Positions 31,964 to 40,570 of a stretch of 59,142 nucleotides of DNA are shown piece by piece. Position 1 is the first letter of the stretch, and the number at the start of each line of letters is the position of its first letter. A program made the position numbers and the translations under genes. This stretch comes from Pseudomonas putida. GTDB taxonomy: Bacteria > Pseudomonadota > Gammaproteobacteria > Pseudomonadales > Pseudomonadaceae. The stretch spans positions 1 through 59,142 of the forward strand of contig NZ_JANHLE010000035.1 of the NCBI RefSeq assembly GCF_028682475.1, read 5' to 3'. The notes beneath the pieces are model-generated. The model ran no database searches and was not told the origin of the DNA. It saw only the letters and a list, made by a program, of their open reading frames with translations.

Positions 31964-34894
31964 ATGAGCCTGCCATTGCTGGCCGATGTGCCCGCCACCC
32001 TTGCGCCGTTTGTCAGCCGCAGCGAGCAATCGTTGCGTGACGCGGTTGCCCAGACACCTTCTTTATCGCTCGATAGCTGGACGCTAGAGCGTTGGGCACA
32101 GTTCGCCCGGGTCACTGCGGCCAGCGACTTTGTCTTCGAACAAGCACTGCGTGATCCGGCCATGCTCCTCGATCTGGTCGCCAGCGGCGAACTCGACCGC
32201 AGCTTCGCCCCGGGCGAGCTGTGCGCGCAGATTGCCGCTGCCACTCAGGCTGCCGGGAGCGAAGACGAGCTGGCGCGCAACCTGCGCCGCCAGCGCAGCC
32301 GCCAGCAGGTTCGGATCATCTGGCGCGACCTGAACCGCCAGGCCGACCTGGTGCAGACCTGCCGTGACCTGTCGGACCTTGCCGACGCCAGCATCGACCA
32401 GGCCTACCAATGGCTGTACCCACGTCATTGCCAGCAGTTCGGTACCCCCATCGGCCATCGCAGCGGCCAGCCGCAGCATATGGTGGTGCTGGGCATGGGC
32501 AAGCTCGGCGCGGTGGAACTGAACCTGTCATCGGACATCGACCTGATCTTCGCCTTCCCCGAAGGCGGCGAGACCGAAGGGGTCAAGCGTTCGCTGGACA
32601 ACCAGGAGTTCTTCACCCGCCTCGGCCAGCGCCTGATCAAGGCCCTGGACCCGATCACCGTCGACGGCTTCGTGTTCCGCGTCGACATGCGCCTGCGTCC
32701 TTACGGTTCGTCCGGCGCGCTGGCGCTCAGCTTCAATGCTTTGGAGCAGTACTACCAGGACCAGGGCCGTGACTGGGAACGCTACGCGATGATCAAGGCG
32801 CGGGTGGTCGCCGGTGACCAGGTGGCTGGCGCGCAATTGCTGGATGTGTTGCGACCCTTCGTCTACCGGCGTTACCTGGACTTTTCCGCGATCGAAGCGC
32901 TGCGCACCATGAAGCAGCTGATCCAGCAGGAAGTGCGGCGCAAGGGCATGGCCGACAACATCAAGCTGGGTGCTGGCGGCATTCGCGAGGTCGAGTTCAT
33001 CGCCCAGGCGTTCCAGCTGATCCATGGCGGACGCGACCTGAGCCTGCAGCAGCGGCCTTTGCTGAAAGTGCTTTCGACCCTTGAAGGACAGGGTTACCTG
33101 CCGCCTGCAGTGGTGGCCGAACTGCGCGAGGGCTATGAGTTCCTGCGTTACACCGAGCACGCGATCCAGGCGATTGCCGACCGCCAGACCCAGATGTTGC
33201 CGGATGATGAGCTGGACCGTGTGCGCATTGCCTTCATGCTCGGGTTCAGCAACTGGGCGAGCTTCCGTGACCAGCTGATGCATTGGCGCGGGCGGATCGA
33301 CTGGCACTTCCGTCAGGTCATCGCCGATCCGGATGAGGATGAAAACGAAGAGGTCATTGTCGGTGGCGAATGGCTGCCGCTGTGGGAAGAGGCCCAGAAT
33401 GAAGAAGCCGCTTGCCGTCAGTTGCAGGACGCCGGCTTTGCCGATCCTGGCAAGGCCCTCAAGCAGCTTGCCGGGCTGCGCGCCAGCCCACAGCTGCGGG
33501 CCATGCAGCGTCTGGGCCGCGAGCGGCTGGACGCCTTCATTCCGCGTTTGCTGGCGCAGGCGGTGGAGCACGCCGATCCGGACCTGGTGCTCGAACGCGT
33601 GCTGCCGCTGGTGGAGGCGGTGGCCCGGCGCTCGGCGTATCTGGTGTTGCTGACCGAGAACCCGGGGGCGTTGCGCCGTTTGCTGACCCTGTGCGCCGCC
33701 AGCCCGTGGATCGCCGAACAGATCACCCGCTTCCCGCTGTTGCTCGATGAGCTGCTCAACGAAGGCCGTTTGTTCAGCCCGCCCAAAGCGCCGGAGCTGG
33801 CGGCTGAATTGCGCGAACGGCTGACACGGATTCCCGAGGAAGATCTGGAACAGCAGATGGAAGCGCTGCGGCACTTCAAACTGGCCCACAGCCTGCGGGT
33901 CGCCGCTTCGGAAATCGCCGGCAACCTGCCGTTGATGAAGGTCAGCGATTACCTGACCTGGCTGGCCGAAGCCATCCTCAACCAGGTGCTGGCCCTGGCC
34001 TGGCGCCAGACCGTGGCGCGCCATGGGCAGCCCAAGCGCAGCGACGGCAGCCTGTGTGACCCCGGTTTCATTATTGTTGGCTATGGCAAGGTCGGAGGCA
34101 TCGAACTTGGTCATGGCTCGGACCTTGATCTGGTGTTCATCCATGATGGCGACCCGCAGGCTGAAACCGATGGTGCCAAGCCCATCGACAGCGCCCAGTT
34201 CTTTACCCGTCTGGGCCAGCGGATCATCCACCTGTTGACCACCCAGACCAACTCCGGGCAGCTGTATGACGTGGACATGCGCCTGCGGCCTTCCGGCGCT
34301 TCCGGTCTGCTGGTCAGTTCGCTGGGCGCTTTCGAGCGCTATCAGCAGAACGAGGCCTGGACCTGGGAGCATCAGGCGCTGGTGCGGGCGCGGGTGCTGG
34401 CGGGTTGTGCAGAGCTGGGCACGGCGTTTGAAGCGGTGCGTGCGCAGATTCTTGGCCGGGCCCGCGACTTGCCCGGGCTGCAGGCCGAGGTCAGCGACAT
34501 GCGCACCAAGATGCGCGACAACCTGGGGACCAAAGTCAGCGCCGCCGGTACCGGTGCCAATGCGTTCGAGGCTGGCGTACCCTTCGATATCAAGCAGGAT
34601 GCCGGTGGTATCGTCGATATCGAATTTATGGTGCAATACGCCGCTTTGGCCTGGTCTCACGACCATCCGGAACTGCTGCGCTGGACCGACAACATCCGCA
34701 TCCTCGAAGAACTCGAGCAGGCCGGATTGATGCCCGCCAGCGACGCCATACTGCTGCGTGAGGTGTACAAAGCGTTCCGCTCGGCGGCGCACCGCCAGGC
34801 CCTGCAGAAGCAGGCCGGGGTGATCGATGCCTCGCAGTTCGTTCAGGAACGCCGGGAAGTGCGGCGTATCTGGGCTGAACTGGGGCTGACCTGA
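31964..34894 (+). CDS. glnE: Bifunctional glutamine synthetase adenylyltransferase/deadenylylase
   Basis: A 976-aa nitrogen-control enzyme that adds or removes AMP from glutamine synthetase in response to PII and glutamine. Two nucleotidyltransferase domains are visible. The N-terminal deadenylylase has GMGKLG (177-182) and the metal site SSDIDLIF (189-196). The C-terminal adenylylase has GYGKVGGIELGHGSDLDLVF near residues 705-725. AAGGATAGACC precedes the ATG at 31964. It is divergent from aceE and 157 nt ahead of waaF. Confidence 0.97.
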   Translation: MSLPLLADVPATLAPFVSRSEQSLRDAVAQTPSLSLDSWTLERWAQFARVTAASDFVFEQALRDPAMLLDLVASGELDRSFAPGELCAQIAAATQAAGSEDELARNLRRQRSRQQVRIIWRDLNRQADLVQTCRDLSDLADASIDQAYQWLYPRHCQQFGTPIGHRSGQPQHMVVLGMGKLGAVELNLSSDIDLIFAFPEGGETEGVKRSLDNQEFFTRLGQRLIKALDPITVDGFVFRVDMRLRPYGSSGALALSFNALEQYYQDQGRDWERYAMIKARVVAGDQVAGAQLLDVLRPFVYRRYLDFSAIEALRTMKQLIQQEVRRKGMADNIKLGAGGIREVEFIAQAFQLIHGGRDLSLQQRPLLKVLSTLEGQGYLPPAVVAELREGYEFLRYTEHAIQAIADRQTQMLPDDELDRVRIAFMLGFSNWASFRDQLMHWRGRIDWHFRQVIADPDEDENEEVIVGGEWLPLWEEAQNEEAACRQLQDAGFADPGKALKQLAGLRASPQLRAMQRLGRERLDAFIPRLLAQAVEHADPDLVLERVLPLVEAVARRSAYLVLLTENPGALRRLLTLCAASPWIAEQITRFPLLLDELLNEGRLFSPPKAPELAAELRERLTRIPEEDLEQQMEALRHFKLAHSLRVAASEIAGNLPLMKVSDYLTWLAEAILNQVLALAWRQTVARHGQPKRSDGSLCDPGFIIVGYGKVGGIELGHGSDLDLVFIHDGDPQAETDGAKPIDSAQFFTRLGQRIIHLLTTQTNSGQLYDVDMRLRPSGASGLLVSSLGAFERYQQNEAWTWEHQALVRARVLAGCAELGTAFEAVRAQILGRARDLPGLQAEVSDMRTKMRDNLGTKVSAAGTGANAFEAGVPFDIKQDAGGIVDIEFMVQYAALAWSHDHPELLRWTDNIRILEELEQAGLMPASDAILLREVYKAFRSAAHRQALQKQAGVIDASQFVQERREVRRIWAELGLT

Positions 34895-34993
34895 GCGGTT
34901 GAACCAGGCGAATCAGGCGGCAGGAAGCCTGCCACGACCACACTACAGCCCGAGTGGCGTACACTGGTCCACATATAGCCTGAATATAAAGAG

Positions 34994-35031
34994 GGGAGGC
35001 CAGGCTGTTCACGGACAGGCTGCAGCCTCCC
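34994..35031 (+). promoter_or_regulatory. Stem-loop in the waaF leader
   Basis: GGGAGGC (34994-35000) pairs with GCCTCCC (35025-35031). The loop carries CAGGCTG twice, and the right copy forms the palindrome AGGCTGCAGCCT. A TATAAA box lies just upstream (34985-34990). The stem would form 20 nt before the waaF start in the glnE-waaF gap; function unknown. Confidence 0.4.
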
Positions 35032-35051
35032 TGATCGTTTCTGGATAAAGC

Positions 35052-36101
35052 ATGAGAATTTTGATCATTGGCCCCAGCTGGGTGGGCGACATGGTAATGG
35101 CGCAAACCCTGTTCCAGTGCCTGAAGCAGCAACATCCGGCGTGTGTGATCGATGTGCTGGCCCCCGAGTGGAGCCGGCCGATCCTCGAACGCATGCCTGA
35201 AGTGCGCCAGGCCTTGAGCTTTCCGCTCGGCCACGGCGCGCTGGAACTGGCGACCCGGCGGCGCATCGGCAAGTCCCTGGCTGGTCAGTACGACCAGGCG
35301 ATCTTGCTGCCCAACTCGCTGAAGTCGGCACTGGTGCCGTTTTTTGCCGGTATCCCCAAGCGTACCGGCTGGCGCGGCGAGCTGCGTTTCGGCCTGCTCA
35401 ACGATGTGCGCAAGCTGGACAAGGCGCGCTATCCGCTGATGATCGAGCGCTTCATGGCCCTGGCTTATCCGGTGGGCACCGAGCTGCCCAAGCCGTACCC
35501 GCGTCCGAGCCTGCAGATCGAGGCTACCAGCCGCGATGCTGCGCTGGCCAAGTTCGGCCTGAGCCTCGACCGTCCGGTGCTGGCAATGTGTCCGGGCGCC
35601 GAGTTCGGCGAAGCCAAGCGCTGGCCGTCGGAACACTACGCCAAGGTGGCTGAGACCAAGATCCGTGAGGGTTGGCAGGTGTGGCTGTTCGGCTCGAAGA
35701 GCGACCATGCGGTGGGCGAGTCGATTCGCGACCGGCTGATTCCCGGCTTGCGTGAGGAAGCCAGTAACCTCAGTGGCGAAACCTCGCTGGCCGAGGCGAT
35801 CGACCTGCTGTCGTGCAGCGATGCCGTGGTGTCCAACGATTCCGGGCTGATGCATGTCGCCGCGGCCCTCAACCGGCCGCTGGTGGCGGTCTACGGTTCG
35901 ACCTCGCCGGGCTTCACGCCGCCGCTGGCCGATCAGGTCGAGGTGGTGCGCCTGGGCCTGGAGTGCAGTCCGTGCTTCGACCGTACCTGCCGTTTCGGCC
36001 ATTACAACTGCTTGCGTCAGCTCGAACCCGAGGCGGTGGTGGCTGCGTTGCAGCGCCTCAATGGTCCGAAGCTGATCGATGTCCTGGCCGAGGTCGACTA
36101 A
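35052..36101 (+). CDS. waaF: ADP-heptose:LPS heptosyltransferase II
   Basis: A 349-aa GT-B glycosyltransferase adding the second L-glycero-D-manno-heptose to the LPS inner core at the cytoplasmic face. The N-terminal motif GPSWVGDMVMAQ carries the conserved Asp13. The C-terminal ADP-heptose-binding region (VVSNDSGLMHVAAALNRPLVAVYGSTSP) is intact. First gene of the waa operon; the waaC GTG start follows its TAA with no gap. Confidence 0.96.
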   Translation: MRILIIGPSWVGDMVMAQTLFQCLKQQHPACVIDVLAPEWSRPILERMPEVRQALSFPLGHGALELATRRRIGKSLAGQYDQAILLPNSLKSALVPFFAGIPKRTGWRGELRFGLLNDVRKLDKARYPLMIERFMALAYPVGTELPKPYPRPSLQIEATSRDAALAKFGLSLDRPVLAMCPGAEFGEAKRWPSEHYAKVAETKIREGWQVWLFGSKSDHAVGESIRDRLIPGLREEASNLSGETSLAEAIDLLSCSDAVVSNDSGLMHVAAALNRPLVAVYGSTSPGFTPPLADQVEVVRLGLECSPCFDRTCRFGHYNCLRQLEPEAVVAALQRLNGPKLIDVLAEVD

Positions 36102-37160
36102 GTGCGGGTATTGCTGATCAAGACCTCTTCCCTGGGCGATGTGATTCATGCGCTGCCGGCCCTGACCGATGCGGCCCGGGCGATTCCCGGTATTCGTTTC
36201 GATTGGGTGGTCGAGGAAGGCTTTGCCGAGATCCCCAGCTGGCACCCGGCGGTGGACAAGGTTATCCCGGTGGCGATCCGACGCTGGCGCAAGAACCTCT
36301 GGCAGACCTTCAAGAACGGCGAATGGCGCCAGTTCAAGCAGCGCCTGCGCGAAACCAAATATGACCTGGTGATTGATGCCCAGGGTCTGGTCAAGTCCGC
36401 CTGGCTGACCCGCTACGTCAAGGCCCCGGTGGCCGGGCTCGACCGCTATTCGGCACGTGAAGGCCTGGCCAGCCGCTTCTATGACCGGCGTTTTTCGGTG
36501 CAGCGTGGGCAACATGCGGTGGAGCGGGTGCGCCAGCTGTTCGCCCTGGCCCTGGGTTACGACTTGCCGGCCGGCCTGGGTGACTACGGCCTGGACCTCA
36601 ACCGCCTGCAGTTGCCACCGGCCGCGCCGTTCGTGGTGTTTCTGCACGGCACCACCTGGGCCACCAAACACTGGCCCGAGGCTTACTGGCGTCAGCTGGC
36701 CGAGCGCTTGGGGCAGCAGGGCCTCGAGGTGCGCCTGCCGTGGGGCAACCCGGCCGAGCAGGCGCGTGCCGAGCGCATCGCCAAAGGCTTGAATAACTGC
36801 CAGGTACTGCCCAAATTGAACCTTGCTGGCGTTGCTCGCGTGTTGGCGGCGGCCAAAGCCTGTGTGGCGGTGGATACCGGTCTCGGCCATCTGGCGGCGG
36901 CGCTGGATGTGCCGACCCTGTCGCTGTTCGGCCCGACCAACCCGGGGCTGACCGGTGCCTACGGCAAGTCCCAGGTGCATCTGGCCAGCGATCTGGCCTG
37001 CGCACCCTGTCTGCAGAAGAAATGTACCTATAAACCGAGCGCTGAAGACCAGCGCCGGTTCGATCTCAAACGCGAGTGGCCGCTGTGCTTCACTCGCCTG
37101 AATCCCGAGCGTGTGGCGAGCCAATTGCGCGCGTTGCTGCTGGCTGAGGATGTTCGTTAA
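36102..37160 (+). CDS. waaC: ADP-heptose:LPS heptosyltransferase I
   Basis: A 352-aa GT-B enzyme attaching the first heptose to Kdo. Conserved Asp13 lies in KTSSLGDVIHALPA, and the nucleotide-sugar region VDTGLGHLAAALDVPTLSLFGPTNP is present. The start is a GTG placed immediately after the waaF stop, supporting coupling by reinitiation. Its TAA overlaps the waaG ATG by 1 nt. Confidence 0.96.
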   Translation: MRVLLIKTSSLGDVIHALPALTDAARAIPGIRFDWVVEEGFAEIPSWHPAVDKVIPVAIRRWRKNLWQTFKNGEWRQFKQRLRETKYDLVIDAQGLVKSAWLTRYVKAPVAGLDRYSAREGLASRFYDRRFSVQRGQHAVERVRQLFALALGYDLPAGLGDYGLDLNRLQLPPAAPFVVFLHGTTWATKHWPEAYWRQLAERLGQQGLEVRLPWGNPAEQARAERIAKGLNNCQVLPKLNLAGVARVLAAAKACVAVDTGLGHLAAALDVPTLSLFGPTNPGLTGAYGKSQVHLASDLACAPCLQKKCTYKPSAEDQRRFDLKREWPLCFTRLNPERVASQLRALLLAEDVR

Positions 37161-38284
37161 TGCAACTGGCTTTTGTGCTGTACAAATATTTCCCCTTCGG
37201 CGGCCTGCAGCGCGACTTCATGCGTATTGCCCTGGAATGCCAGCGCCGTGGCCATCAGATCCGCGTCTACACGCTGATCTGGGAAGGCGATGTGCCGGAA
37301 GGCTTCGAAGTGCTGGTGGCGCCGGTCAAGGCGCTGTTCAACCATCGGCGCAACGAGAAACTCAGTGCCTGGATGGAAGCGGACCTGGCCAAGCGTCCGG
37401 TAGACCGCCTGATCGGCTTCAACAAGATGCCGGGGCTCGACGTCTACTACGCCGCCGACGGTTGCTTCGAAGACAAGGCGCAGAACCTGCGCAACTCGCT
37501 GTACCGGCGCTGGGGCCGTTACCGGCACTTTGCCGAGTACGAGCGCGCGGTGTTTGCCAAGGACGCCAAGACCGAGGTGCTGATGATCTCGGAAGTCCAG
37601 CAACCGCTGTTCATCAAGCATTACGACACCCCGCTGGAGCGGTTCCATCTGCTGCCACCGGGCATTTCCCAGGACCGCCGGGCACCGGCCAATGCCGCCG
37701 AGATCCGCGCCGAGTTCCGTCGCGAGTTCGACCTCAAGGACGACCAGTTGCTGATGGTGCAGATCGGCTCCGGGTTCAAGACCAAGGGCGTCGACCGCAG
37801 CCTCAAGGCCCTGGCAGCATTGCCGTCGGCGCTGCGCAAGCGCACGCGGCTAATGGTCATCGGTCAGGATGATCCCAAGGTGTTCCAGCTGCAGAGCGCG
37901 ACCCTCGGCCTGACCGATCAGGTGCAGTTCCTCAAGGGCCGCAGCGATATCCCGCGGTTCCTGCTCGGTGCCGACCTGTTGATTCACCCGGCCTACAACG
38001 AAAACACCGGCACGGTGTTGCTCGAAGCGCTGGTGGCCGGCTTGCCGGTGCTGGTGTCAAAGGTCTGTGGCTATGCCCATTACATTGCCGAAGCCGACAG
38101 CGGCCTGGTGCTCGATGAGCCGTTCGAACAGGAACAGCTCAACCAGTACCTGCAACGCATGCTCGAAGACGATGCGGCCCGCGCCGACTGGGCGCGCAAC
38201 GGGCTGGCCTTCGCCGACAGCGCCGACCTCTACAGCATGCCCGAGCATGCTGCCGATGTGATCCTGGCCCCGGAGCGTAAATGA
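37160..38284 (+). CDS. waaG: LPS core glucosyltransferase WaaG
   Basis: A 374-aa family-4 GT-B glycosyltransferase that in Pseudomonas adds the first outer-core hexosamine. The EX7E motif is Glu281-Glu289 (ENTGTVLLE). The N-terminal FPFGGLQRDF glycine-rich loop contacts the nucleotide sugar. It overlaps both neighbours by 1 and 4 nt, so it sits in a tightly coupled operon. Confidence 0.95.
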   Translation: MQLAFVLYKYFPFGGLQRDFMRIALECQRRGHQIRVYTLIWEGDVPEGFEVLVAPVKALFNHRRNEKLSAWMEADLAKRPVDRLIGFNKMPGLDVYYAADGCFEDKAQNLRNSLYRRWGRYRHFAEYERAVFAKDAKTEVLMISEVQQPLFIKHYDTPLERFHLLPPGISQDRRAPANAAEIRAEFRREFDLKDDQLLMVQIGSGFKTKGVDRSLKALAALPSALRKRTRLMVIGQDDPKVFQLQSATLGLTDQVQFLKGRSDIPRFLLGADLLIHPAYNENTGTVLLEALVAGLPVLVSKVCGYAHYIAEADSGLVLDEPFEQEQLNQYLQRMLEDDAARADWARNGLAFADSADLYSMPEHAADVILAPERK

Positions 38285-39087
38285 AACTGATATTGGCCGA
38301 GCCGTTCAAACGCCTGTGGGCCGGGCGCGATGCCTTCGACGCCGTGGAGGGCCTGCAGGGCCAGGTGTACCGCGAGCTGGAAGGCCGTCGCACCCTGCGC
38401 ACCGAAGTCGAAGGGCGTGGCTACTTCGTCAAGATCCACCGCGGCATCGGCTGGGGTGAAATCTTCAAGAACCTGTTCACGGCCAAACTGCCGGTGCTCG
38501 GTGCCGGCCAGGAATGGCGGGCGATCCAGCGCCTGCATGAAGTCGGGGTGCCGACCATGACTGCCGTCGCTTACGGCGAGCGCGGCAACAATCCGGCCGG
38601 GCAGCATTCGTTTATCGTCACCGAAGAGCTGGCGCCGACCATCAGCCTCGAAGACTTCAGTATCGACTGGGTCAAGCAGCCGCCGGCACCGCGTCTCAAG
38701 CATGCGCTGATTGCCGAGGTGGCGCGCATGACCGGGATGATGCACCGCGCCGGGGTCAATCACCGGGACTGCTATATCTGTCATTTCCTGTTGCACACCG
38801 ACCGTGAAGTGACGGCTGATGATTTCAAGCTGTCGCTCATCGACCTGCACCGTGCGCAGACCCGGCCGAGCATCTCCCGGCGCTGGCGCAACAAGGACCT
38901 GGCGGCGCTGTATTTCTCGGCGCTGGACATCGGCCTGACCGCGCGTGACAAGCTGCGCTTCCTGCGCGGCTATTTCCAGCAACCGCTGCGTCAGATCCTG
39001 GCTGAGGAAGCCGCGCTGCTGCGCTGGCTGGAAGGCAAGGCCCAGAAGCTCTACGAGCGTAAACAACGATACGGGGATGCGCTCTGA
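38281..39087 (+). CDS. waaP: LPS core heptose(I) kinase WaaP
   Basis: A 268-aa eukaryotic-like sugar kinase phosphorylating heptose I in the cytoplasm, essential for outer-membrane integrity in Pseudomonas. Lys51 (YFVKIH) fits the ATP-binding lysine. The catalytic loop HRDCYICHFLL has Asp163, the number reported as essential in P. aeruginosa WaaP. The metal-binding Asp is in SLIDLHRA. It overlaps waaG by 4 nt and wapP by 1 nt. Confidence 0.96.
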   Translation: MKLILAEPFKRLWAGRDAFDAVEGLQGQVYRELEGRRTLRTEVEGRGYFVKIHRGIGWGEIFKNLFTAKLPVLGAGQEWRAIQRLHEVGVPTMTAVAYGERGNNPAGQHSFIVTEELAPTISLEDFSIDWVKQPPAPRLKHALIAEVARMTGMMHRAGVNHRDCYICHFLLHTDREVTADDFKLSLIDLHRAQTRPSISRRWRNKDLAALYFSALDIGLTARDKLRFLRGYFQQPLRQILAEEAALLRWLEGKAQKLYERKQRYGDAL

Positions 39088-39821
39088 TGGCGGGTTGGAC
39101 ACTGGCGTCTGGTTATCAGGCACTGGCGGCGGATTTTGGCAGTATCGAGGCGGTCTTCGCCTTGCAGGGCGAGCGCCTGACGCACGACCCATTGAGCGAG
39201 GTGATCCGCGTTGAGCGTGATGGCGTCAACTATTACGTCAAACGTTACATCGGTGCCGGCAAAGGCCTGCGCCGCTACTTGGGGCGCCCGCGGATCAAGG
39301 CCGAGTGGCAGAACCTCAAGCAGTTCGCCAAGTGGGACATCCCCACCGCCGAAGTCGTGGCTTGGGGCCTGGAACGCAACGGCCTGGCCTTTGGCCGCGG
39401 GGCGATGATCACCCGTGAGCTGCCGCGCACCGAAGACCTGTCGGCGCTGGCCGAGCGCAAGGATCACCGCCTGGCCGATCGCGGCTGGGTCGACCATGTC
39501 AGCCGTCAACTGGCCCGGCATACGCGGATCATGCATGACCACCACTTCACCCATAACGACCTGAAGTGGCGCAACCTGCTGGTCGATGACCAGGCCCGGT
39601 TGTTTTTGATTGACTGCCCGACCGGCGACTTCTGGTGGGGCTTCATGCTGCGCTACCGGATCACCAAAGACCTGGCATGCCTGGACAAAGTGGCCAAATA
39701 TCACCTGTCGGCCACCCAGCGTTTGCGCTTTTACCTGCAGTATCGCGGGCGTGAGCGCCTGAATGCGGCGGACAAGCGCCGGATCCGGCATGTCGTGACG
39801 TTTTTCGAGGGACGCGAATGA
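39087..39821 (+). CDS. wapP: LPS core kinase-family protein WapP
   Basis: A 244-aa kinase-fold protein (InaA/WaaP family). Lys52 (YYVKRYIGAGKG) is the probable ATP-binding lysine. The catalytic loop is HNDLKWRNLL, with Asp158. The metal Asp176 is in LFLIDCPTG. All three are present, so activity is plausible. A role in phosphorylating a core heptose is inferred from the operon. The start overlaps the waaP stop (TGATG) and the end overlaps wapQ by 4 nt (ATGA). Confidence 0.88.
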   Translation: MAGWTLASGYQALAADFGSIEAVFALQGERLTHDPLSEVIRVERDGVNYYVKRYIGAGKGLRRYLGRPRIKAEWQNLKQFAKWDIPTAEVVAWGLERNGLAFGRGAMITRELPRTEDLSALAERKDHRLADRGWVDHVSRQLARHTRIMHDHHFTHNDLKWRNLLVDDQARLFLIDCPTGDFWWGFMLRYRITKDLACLDKVAKYHLSATQRLRFYLQYRGRERLNAADKRRIRHVVTFFEGRE

Positions 39822-40570
39822 CTGATTTTCTCGCCAGTGCCGAGACGGCACTGCTTGAGCGCCACGGCCTGAACGGTTTCGACCAGCTCTGGGCGCTGCA
39901 GCTCGATGCTGTGGATGAGCCCAATACCGGTCGCGGTGGCTGGAGCAGCGTCTATCGCCTGGAGCTGGAGGGTAAGGGCTACTACCTCAAGCGCCAGAGC
40001 GATTACCTGACCCGTACCTTGCACCGGCCCTTCGGCGAGCCGACCTTTGCCCGTGAGTTTCGCAATATCAGCCGCTATCAGAAGCTGGGGATTCCCGCCC
40101 TGCAGGCGGTCTACTACGGCGAGCGCAAGATCGACGGTGAACGCCGGGCGATCCTGATGACCCGTGCCCTCGACGACTGGAGCGATCTCGACGGCTTGCT
40201 CGGGCAATGGCCGCTGCTGGAAGTCGGCCAGCGTCAGGGCATCCTGCGCGCCTGTGGTCTGTTGGCGCGTACCGTGCACGCCGCCGGCCAGGTGCATGGC
40301 TGTTTCTACCCCAAGCACATCTTCCTGCGTGAACGCAGCGATGGCTGGCTGGCGCAACTGATCGATCTGGAGAAAACCCGGCCGCTGTTGCTGGGCATGC
40401 GTGACCGGCTCAAGGACCTTGAACCGCTGTTGCGCCGTGCCCCGGTATGGAGCGAAGCTGAAGTGCGGGTGATGCTGTCATCCTACCTGGAACAGCCTGC
40501 CGACAGCATGCTGGTCGATACCTGGCTGCAGCGCCTGACGCGCCGCCGCCGTGCGAAAGAGGCTCGTTGA
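39818..40570 (+). CDS. wapQ: LPS core kinase-family protein WapQ (catalytic Asp replaced by Cys)
   Basis: A 250-aa InaA/WaaP-family protein. The ATP-side lysine is Lys58 (YYLKRQS) and the DFG-like Asp183 (LIDLEKTRP) is present. The catalytic loop, however, reads HGCFYPKHIFL, with Cys162 where HRD/HND/HGD kinases have Asp. I recall related InaA proteins with the same H-x-C form, so it is probably a subfamily trait rather than a mutation. It may use another base or be a pseudokinase partner. Coupled to both neighbours by overlaps. Confidence 0.85.
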   Translation: MTDFLASAETALLERHGLNGFDQLWALQLDAVDEPNTGRGGWSSVYRLELEGKGYYLKRQSDYLTRTLHRPFGEPTFAREFRNISRYQKLGIPALQAVYYGERKIDGERRAILMTRALDDWSDLDGLLGQWPLLEVGQRQGILRACGLLARTVHAAGQVHGCFYPKHIFLRERSDGWLAQLIDLEKTRPLLLGMRDRLKDLEPLLRRAPVWSEAEVRVMLSSYLEQPADSMLVDTWLQRLTRRRRAKEAR

